From positions 1,054,001-1,118,000 of the forward strand of contig NZ_CP054490.1 of the NCBI RefSeq assembly GCF_013342985.1: a DNA stretch of 64,000 nucleotides. The letters run 5' to 3'. The stretch is from Candidatus Ruthia endofausta. Lineage in GTDB: Bacteria; Pseudomonadota; Gammaproteobacteria; PS1; Pseudothioglobaceae. Made by a program: the position numbers and the translations under genes. The notes under the pieces are model-generated. The model was not told the origin of the DNA. It did not search any database and saw nothing but the letters and a program-made list of their open reading frames with translations. Below are positions 59,667 to 64,000 of the stretch, piece by piece; position 1 is the stretch's first letter; each line of letters starts with the position of its first letter.

Positions 59667-60926
59667 TCAAATGAAGAGTTTAGATACACACCAAGAGTAT
59701 TTGATTGTGTTCTCTTTACTTTGCAAAGATACTGAGGTGTTGCCAAATACAATTAAACTAGAATTGCCATCATTGCTTGATGCAAAACTCAACATGTTGC
59801 CTGATTTTAAAATCACACTGAAATTGGTACTAGCAACAATGCCTGAGCCACAAACCGTTATCATGCAGCCATTTGAATCACGACCAGCAGTGCTATCGGT
59901 ATTGACTGCGGTATTCTTTAACGTAATGATTGAATTATTCAAAACTCGAATGCCATGATTACGACCATTCAGAATCACATACTTGTAAGTAAACTTAACC
60001 TCTGTTGCTTACCCTTAGTGCATGATAACTGGTTGCCTGCATTAATGACCTTGCTGTGTAAGGGGGTGCTCAATCGCTTGTTGTAAAGGGTTAGTACTAC
60101 AGTCAACACTAATAATTGGGTTATCCGCTATACTAAATATTGGGGTTGAGTTACCATTAGAGCTGTCACTGTTTTCTAATATTATTTCCTGCTGGTGTGC
60201 CACTTAGCGTGCCAGTTGCAGTACTAAAAGTCGCCCAGCTGGGTTTATGTTGAACAAACTCTCACTCTCAATATCATTTAGCCGTTGGGGTAAAGTTATA
60301 AGGAACATTAGCCATTGCACTTGTACTCGGGCTACCAGTAATGGTGGGTGCACCATCTTCGCTCATGGTTATTAGGACATTTTGACCTTGGGTGATTACT
60401 GGCGTATCATTAATATTAATAACAACATTATGATTGCCAATATCGTTATTGCTTGGCGTGCCACTTAGTTGTTTTGTACTCTCATTCAGTGTTAGTCATG
60501 CTGGATAAGTAGATTAGGAAAAAACGATTGTATCATTTACTTTATTGTTATCAGTATCGAGTTGTTCTGCACTCTCTAGTGGAAAAGCATCATTAGCATT
60601 GAGCGTTCCATCGCCATCTAAATTGGGATTAGTTTGCGCAGGGGCAATCATAACTTCTATCGTTGTTAAATTTTCTGCATCTGTAATTGTATCTGTGTGG
60701 TGGTTTCGTCTAGTAAAATTTGCTTGACTTGCTTGACTTGCTTGACTTGCTTGACTTGCTTGACTGTCTTGTTGGTATTTGGAATAGACAAAGTATCTGG
60801 GTCTTGCTGTAATACTTGTAGTGTATCTGGGTTGATTTGCGTGCCATTGTCTATTAATTCTTGGGTAATGACTGCTGTTATGCCAGTATTAATGTCTGTT
60901 GTATTTGCACCCATGGTAAACTCCAT
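59667..60926 (-). pseudogene. Remains of a large repetitive surface or secreted protein
   Basis: On the minus strand several pieces in different frames have features of adhesin-type proteins. ANTTDINTGITAVITQELID opens at 60926. NLDGDGTLNANDAFPLESAE then QLDTDNNK, near 60620, is a calcium-binding thrombospondin-type-3 or dockerin-like repeat. QLSGTPSNNDIGNHNVVINI and GQNVLITMSEDGAPTITGSP, near 60480-60330, are Ig/cadherin-like. The open stretch 59978-59667 has NSIITLKNTAVNTDST, beta-helix-like. Stops and frame changes between them show decay. No intact secretion signal was found. Confidence 0.6.
60721..60774. repeat. Six perfect copies of a 9-base tandem repeat
   Basis: TGCTTGACT is repeated six times without mismatch. 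On the minus strand it reads in frame as Val-Lys-Gln repeats inside the adhesin-like remnant (KTVKQVKQVKQVKQ). Perfect copies in an otherwise decayed gene suggest a young expansion by slippage. Confidence 0.9.
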
Positions 60927-61221
60927 AATACAAGCAAGATTAACAGTTTTGTTAAACGTTAGCCGTAGTGCGATTAGTCAACGGGAGTCGGTCGAAGGTT
61001 CATCGCCTAGCACTCAGTATTTATTGCAAATAGCTAGTTTATTAAAGATAAGTTTTGAATGGTTGGCAACGGGTAGCAATACTAACCAAAATAAAATCAT
61101 GAATATTGTTAACGAGCCTGAATTTAGTGCTGAAGAATTAGAAATTTTGCAAATTATAAAGAAGGCGCTTGTCGGCAAAAAATGTGCATTATTAGCAATC
61201 AAGCAAACGTGTAAGGGGTGA
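60913..61221 (+). pseudogene. Truncated XRE-family helix-turn-helix regulator
   Basis: A 102-residue frame begins MVNSIIQARL and then continues LLNVSRSAISQRESVEGSSP and STQYLLQIASLLKISFEWLA. This is the recognition-helix part and helices 4-5 of a Cro/cI-type domain of prophage or plasmid regulators. The first helices (about 15-20 residues between QARL and LLNVSR) are missing and the usual Gln-Trp-Glu of the recognition loop is QRE. It probably no longer binds DNA normally, though the frame is open to 61221. It overlaps the convergent phosphoesterase gene by 23 bases. Confidence 0.65.
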
Positions 61222-61678
61222 TTTTCCATTCTTGAGAGTGACTAACCTCAAGAACAAAGCATTTTGCAGCGCCATAATTACGTACTTGTCCAGCAGCACC
61301 TGGATTGATAACCCAAGGTGTTTTTTCTTGATCGATAATTTGTTTGTGAGTGTGCCCATAAATGATAATTTTTGCATTTGGATGGGCAGCTCTTAGTGAG
61401 TCATGAGAAGGCTGATGAACGCCATGTTCGTGCCCATGCTCAATGACGATTTCTCCATTTGGGAGGTTTAGTTTTTCTATTAAATTTAGATGAGTTATGT
61501 GTACGTCGTTATTACCTTGAATGGCAATTAATTTTTGCTTGGGTTTGAGTGCTTGAAGGGTCTGTGCATCAATAATGTCACCAGCATGGATGATAATATC
61601 GCATTGATTCATTAGCTTAATAATTTCTGGACGAATAAAGCCATGTGTATCTGAAAGAATGCCAATTTTTGTATTCAT
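61199..61678 (-). CDS. YfcE/MJ0936-type metallophosphoesterase
   Basis: The 159-residue protein has the two-metal calcineurin-like fold. GILSDTHGFIRPEIIKLM near residue 6, IIHAGDIIDAQTLQAL near 29, IQGNNDVHITHL near 53, EHGHEHGVHQPSHD near 79 and IIIYGHTHKQIIDQEK near 104 provide all metal ligands. Length matches the family, which cleaves phosphodiesters such as in cyclic nucleotides in vitro; the natural substrate is unknown. It follows the HAD gene by 2 bases. Confidence 0.92.
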   Translation of the reverse strand: MNTKIGILSDTHGFIRPEIIKLMNQCDIIIHAGDIIDAQTLQALKPKQKLIAIQGNNDVHITHLNLIEKLNLPNGEIVIEHGHEHGVHQPSHDSLRAAHPNAKIIIYGHTHKQIIDQEKTPWVINPGAAGQVRNYGAAKCFVLEVSHSQEWKITPYTFA

Positions 61679-61680
61679 TT

Positions 61681-62376
61681 TTATAAATGCGTTCTGATGG
61701 GCAGCATGTGTTCGAAGGTTTCGATATTGATAAATCCTTTTATTGATTTCATGTCCATGTTAGAGCTGGGTTTATTAATGGCAACAATGCTAGCAATGCC
61801 GTATTGTTTGGCGGCATTTAGCACCGATAAAGAATCGTCAAAGAAAATACTTTTTTGCTTGTTCAAATGAATAGCTTTGTTTAACTGGTGCCAAAAATCT
61901 TGCTCTTCTTTAGCTGCGTTGTAGTCATGCGATGAAATAATGGCATTAAAATACTGTGATAAATTAGTGATTCGCATTTTTAATTGAATGGTTTTTCTAT
62001 GGGCGTTGGTGACTAAATAAATGCGCTTTTTGTGCTGTTTGGCTTGTGCTAAAAAATCCAATACAAATGGGTGTATCTGGATTAAATGAGCCACGTCTTC
62101 TTTGAGTTCAGCAATGTTTAGTTTGAACACTTTTTGCCAATAATCCAAACAATACCAATGTAGTTTTCCCTCTTCTGCTCGAAGAATGGGATAGATTTTA
62201 TCCTTTGATTGTTGGTGTGTCAGGTTGTACTTATTGGCAAAGACCAAAGGCATATACTCCATCCAAAAATACAAATCAAAATGTAAGTCTAGTAGAGTGC
62301 CATCCATGTCTAATAAAATGGTGTCTATTGAAGACCAATCAATGTTATTTTCTACGCCAAGTTGTGCCATTGGCAT
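61681..62376 (-). CDS. yrfG: HAD-superfamily hydrolase, YrfG-like (GMP/IMP nucleotidase)
   Basis: The 231-residue protein has HAD motif [15 protein letters not shown] near residue 21, motif [12 protein letters not shown] near 121, and motif [19 protein letters not shown] near 178. [20 protein letters not shown] after motif I is like YrfG, a purine nucleoside monophosphate phosphatase in E. coli. The start overlaps the end of cysS by 32 bases; a later Met is not near, so the overlap is likely real. Confidence 0.88.
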   Translation of the reverse strand: MPMAQLGVENNIDWSSIDTILLDMDGTLLDLHFDLYFWMEYMPLVFANKYNLTHQQSKDKIYPILRAEEGKLHWYCLDYWQKVFKLNIAELKEDVAHLIQIHPFVLDFLAQAKQHKKRIYLVTNAHRKTIQLKMRITNLSQYFNAIISSHDYNAAKEEQDFWHQLNKAIHLNKQKSIFFDDSLSVLNAAKQYGIASIVAINKPSSNMDMKSIKGFINIETFEHMLPIRTHL

Positions 62377-63733
62377 TATCCTCTAGTACAATACCAAGCT
62401 CGGCTAACTCGTCTCTGATTTGATCACTGAGTGCAAAATCTTTATTAGCTCTAGCCTTATTTCTACTGGTAATCTTTGCACCAACTTCGCTGTTCGATAA
62501 GGAAACACCTTGCTTTAAAAATTTATCCGCATCCATCTGCAAAATACCAATATAACTACCGAGTTTTTTGAGTAATTGCGCCAAGGCATTAGCTTGCTCA
62601 ATGTCCTCTTCACGTTGTGAATTGACTGTCTTTGCTAATTCAAATAAAACACTCAAAGCGATGGGTGTATTAAAGTCATCATCAAGCGCTTCGTTAAATC
62701 GTACTGAATAATCAAAACGCATGGATACTTTCTCAGTTGTTGCGCTAGAAGCATTGAGACTACGAATAGCAGTATACAAACGAGATAGTGACGACTTGGC
62801 TTTATTAAGATTATTATCTGAAAAATTAAGTGGACTGCGGTAATGAGAACTCATGATGAAATAACGCAAGGTTTCGCCATCATAGCTTTCTAATACGCTA
62901 CGAATGGTGAAAAAATTATTCAGTGATTTACTCATTTTTTCATTATCAATATTGACAAAACCTACGTGCATCCAAGTGTTAACAAAAGTGTAATTATTCG
63001 CACCTTCAGATTGGGCGATTTCGTTTTCATGATGTGGAAAGGCCAAATCCATACCACCACCATGAATGTCAAAGTGATTGCCTAGATAATGTGTGGACAT
63101 GGCAGAGCATTCAATATGCCAACCAGGGCGGCCTTGTCCCCAAGGAGACTTCCAGCTTGGTTCGCTGGGTTTTGACATTTTCCAAAGAACAAAATCCAGC
63201 GGATCTTTTTTAGCACTTTCTATCTCAATTCGAGCACTTGCCACAAGTTCATCAAGATTTCTCCTTGAGAGTTTTCCATAATTTTTAAAACGACGCACTG
63301 AATAATAAACATCGCCATTATGAGCTTGATAAGCAAAGCCTTTTTCAATCAGCGACTTTATCATATAAAACATTTGATTTATCGCATTAGTTGCACGCGG
63401 TTCAACATCAGGTGGTAACACGCCAAGAGCACGCTCATCTTCGTGCATGGCATCAATAAAACGATTAGTTAATGTATATATATCTTCTTTATTTTCAACA
63501 GCGCGTTTGATAATTTTGTCGTCAATATCGGTAATATTACGCACATATTCAACATTTGGGAAATACCGTCTAAGATGGCGAGTGATAACATCAAACATCA
63601 CTAATACTCGTGCATGACCCATATGGCAATAATCATAAACAGTCATACCACAAACGTATATGCTTACTTTATCGGCATTAATTGGGCGAAAAACTTCTTT
63701 TTGTTTACTTAACGTGTTGTAAATTTTAAGCAT
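62345..63733 (-). CDS. cysS: Cysteinyl-tRNA synthetase
   Basis: The 462-residue class I synthetase charges tRNA-Cys. [20 protein letters not shown] near residue 27 has the zinc Cys and the HMGH (HIGH) motif. [20 protein letters not shown] near 202, [20 protein letters not shown] near 225 and the KMSKS loop [13 protein letters not shown] near 262 are complete. Length is standard. It is divergent from the peroxiredoxin gene and is followed by the HAD gene. Confidence 0.97.
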   Translation of the reverse strand: MLKIYNTLSKQKEVFRPINADKVSIYVCGMTVYDYCHMGHARVLVMFDVITRHLRRYFPNVEYVRNITDIDDKIIKRAVENKEDIYTLTNRFIDAMHEDERALGVLPPDVEPRATNAINQMFYMIKSLIEKGFAYQAHNGDVYYSVRRFKNYGKLSRRNLDELVASARIEIESAKKDPLDFVLWKMSKPSEPSWKSPWGQGRPGWHIECSAMSTHYLGNHFDIHGGGMDLAFPHHENEIAQSEGANNYTFVNTWMHVGFVNIDNEKMSKSLNNFFTIRSVLESYDGETLRYFIMSSHYRSPLNFSDNNLNKAKSSLSRLYTAIRSLNASSATTEKVSMRFDYSVRFNEALDDDFNTPIALSVLFELAKTVNSQREEDIEQANALAQLLKKLGSYIGILQMDADKFLKQGVSLSNSEVGAKITSRNKARANKDFALSDQIRDELAELGIVLEDNANGTTWRRK

Positions 63734-63822
63734 GAGCGATATTTTACGTGAGTATTTATCTGATTTTGTCTTGTCAATAACAAACCCCTACTTTTTATAT
63801 GATTTATCGACATAAACAGTTG

Positions 63823-63856
63823 TATAATTAATGGATTTTTTAATTATACATAGGAG
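63823..63856 (+). promoter_or_regulatory. -10 box and ribosome binding site of the peroxiredoxin gene
   Basis: TATAAT at 63823-63828 is a perfect -10 element; no good -35 box is seen 16-18 bases upstream. AGGAG at 63852-63856 lies 8 bases before the ATG at 63864. The second ATG, not the one at 63860, gives the conserved protein. Confidence 0.6.
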
Positions 63857-63863
63857 AAAATGT

Positions 63864-64000
63864 ATGAGCGTTTTAGTCACACAACAAGCCCCAGATTTTA
63901 CGGCTGCTGCTGTTTTAGCAGATGGTACGATTGTTGATAATTTTCAACTTTCTAGCCTTAAAAGTAAGAAAATTATGTTGTTCTTTTATCCACTAGATTT
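63864..64000 (+). CDS. Peroxiredoxin, AhpC/TSA family (partial at window edge)
   Basis: The visible 45 residues, MSVLVTQQAPDFTAAAVLAD and later IMLFFYPLDF, are the N terminus of a 2-Cys peroxiredoxin. The next residues, outside the window, would be the TFVCPTE catalytic Cys motif. The enzyme reduces hydrogen peroxide and organic peroxides. A thioredoxin reductase gene at the other edge may supply reducing power, but the two are not linked here. Confidence 0.93.
   Translation, partial: MSVLVTQQAPDFTAAAVLADGTIVDNFQLSSLKSKKIMLFFYPLD

Noticed and set aside
59671-59958. Plus-strand 95-codon frame.
   Set aside because: The opposite strand gives the more protein-like beta-helix text, and the plus frame has no ribosome binding site or recognised motif.
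60697-61221. Long plus-strand open frame of 174 codons.
   Set aside because: Its first 70 codons are the antisense of the Val-Lys-Gln repeat and would read as a low-complexity LTC repeat. Only the part from 60913 resembles a real protein.

Overview
The window looks like part of a reduced, AT-rich genome of a sulfur-oxidising, carbon-fixing gammaproteobacterium. The best fit is a thiotrophic clam symbiont of the Ruthia/Vesicomyosocius type or a close SUP05 relative. This rests on recognisable proteins: ATP sulfurylase (sat), membrane-anchored APS reductase (aprMBA), a PPi-dependent phosphofructokinase plus a membrane pyrophosphatase, a glycolysis/Calvin gene block, and an unusually large number of genes caught in the act of decaying. 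No database search was run; all family calls are from motif recognition.

Layout. 1-1,050: end of thioredoxin reductase, tRNA-Phe, then a non-coding stretch that holds a good promoter followed at once by a C-rich-loop hairpin (candidate small RNA). 1,055-6,960: pyrB/ruvX/mltB against apbE, a dead rarA, crcB and gshB. 6,996-14,808: initiator tRNA and the classic rimP-nusA-infB-rbfA-truB series running into an unknown gene and purD. 14,829-17,878: a graveyard of Fic-like, rnhB, yraN, rsmI and ferredoxin remnants around an intact dolP-like lipoprotein gene. 18,549-26,110: tRNA-Met, then tkt, gapA, DUF302, pgk, pyk and fba. 26,171-32,001: mnmG-rsmG-AsmA-like-tatD-rluC-ubiA. 32,518-36,131: dapD, ccoG-fixH under a textbook class II FNR-type promoter, orphan znuC. 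36,238-45,281: polA, argS, a broken ATPase/DUF4276 gene and an AddA-like helicase-nuclease. 45,298-47,669: mreB remnant, thiE and lptC/lptA. 47,869-53,839: sat, aprMBA and a three-gene tail with a SlyD-like prolyl isomerase. 53,967-59,102: hppA, a decayed locus, adk and pfp. 59,151-61,221: HEPN, adhesin and XRE-regulator remnants. 61,199-64,000: phosphoesterase, HAD nucleotidase, cysS and the start of a peroxiredoxin gene.

How it fits together. Sulfite is oxidised through APS by AprBA, with electrons passed to the membrane through AprM; Sat releases sulfate and makes ATP from APS and PPi. Fixed carbon flows through Tkt, Gap, Pgk and Fba. A reversible PPi-PFK (PFP) can replace the FBPase/SBPase steps and make PPi, which HppA can turn into an ion gradient. 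CcoG and FixH point to a high-affinity cbb3 oxidase elsewhere in the genome, controlled by oxygen.

The most notable points are the candidate RNA at about 622-720, the ATPase/DUF4276 defence-like remnant with three separate lesions, the mreB remnant reduced to its two ends, and the FNR-type promoter of ccoG. I found no intact novel multi-gene system; most accessory content is decayed.
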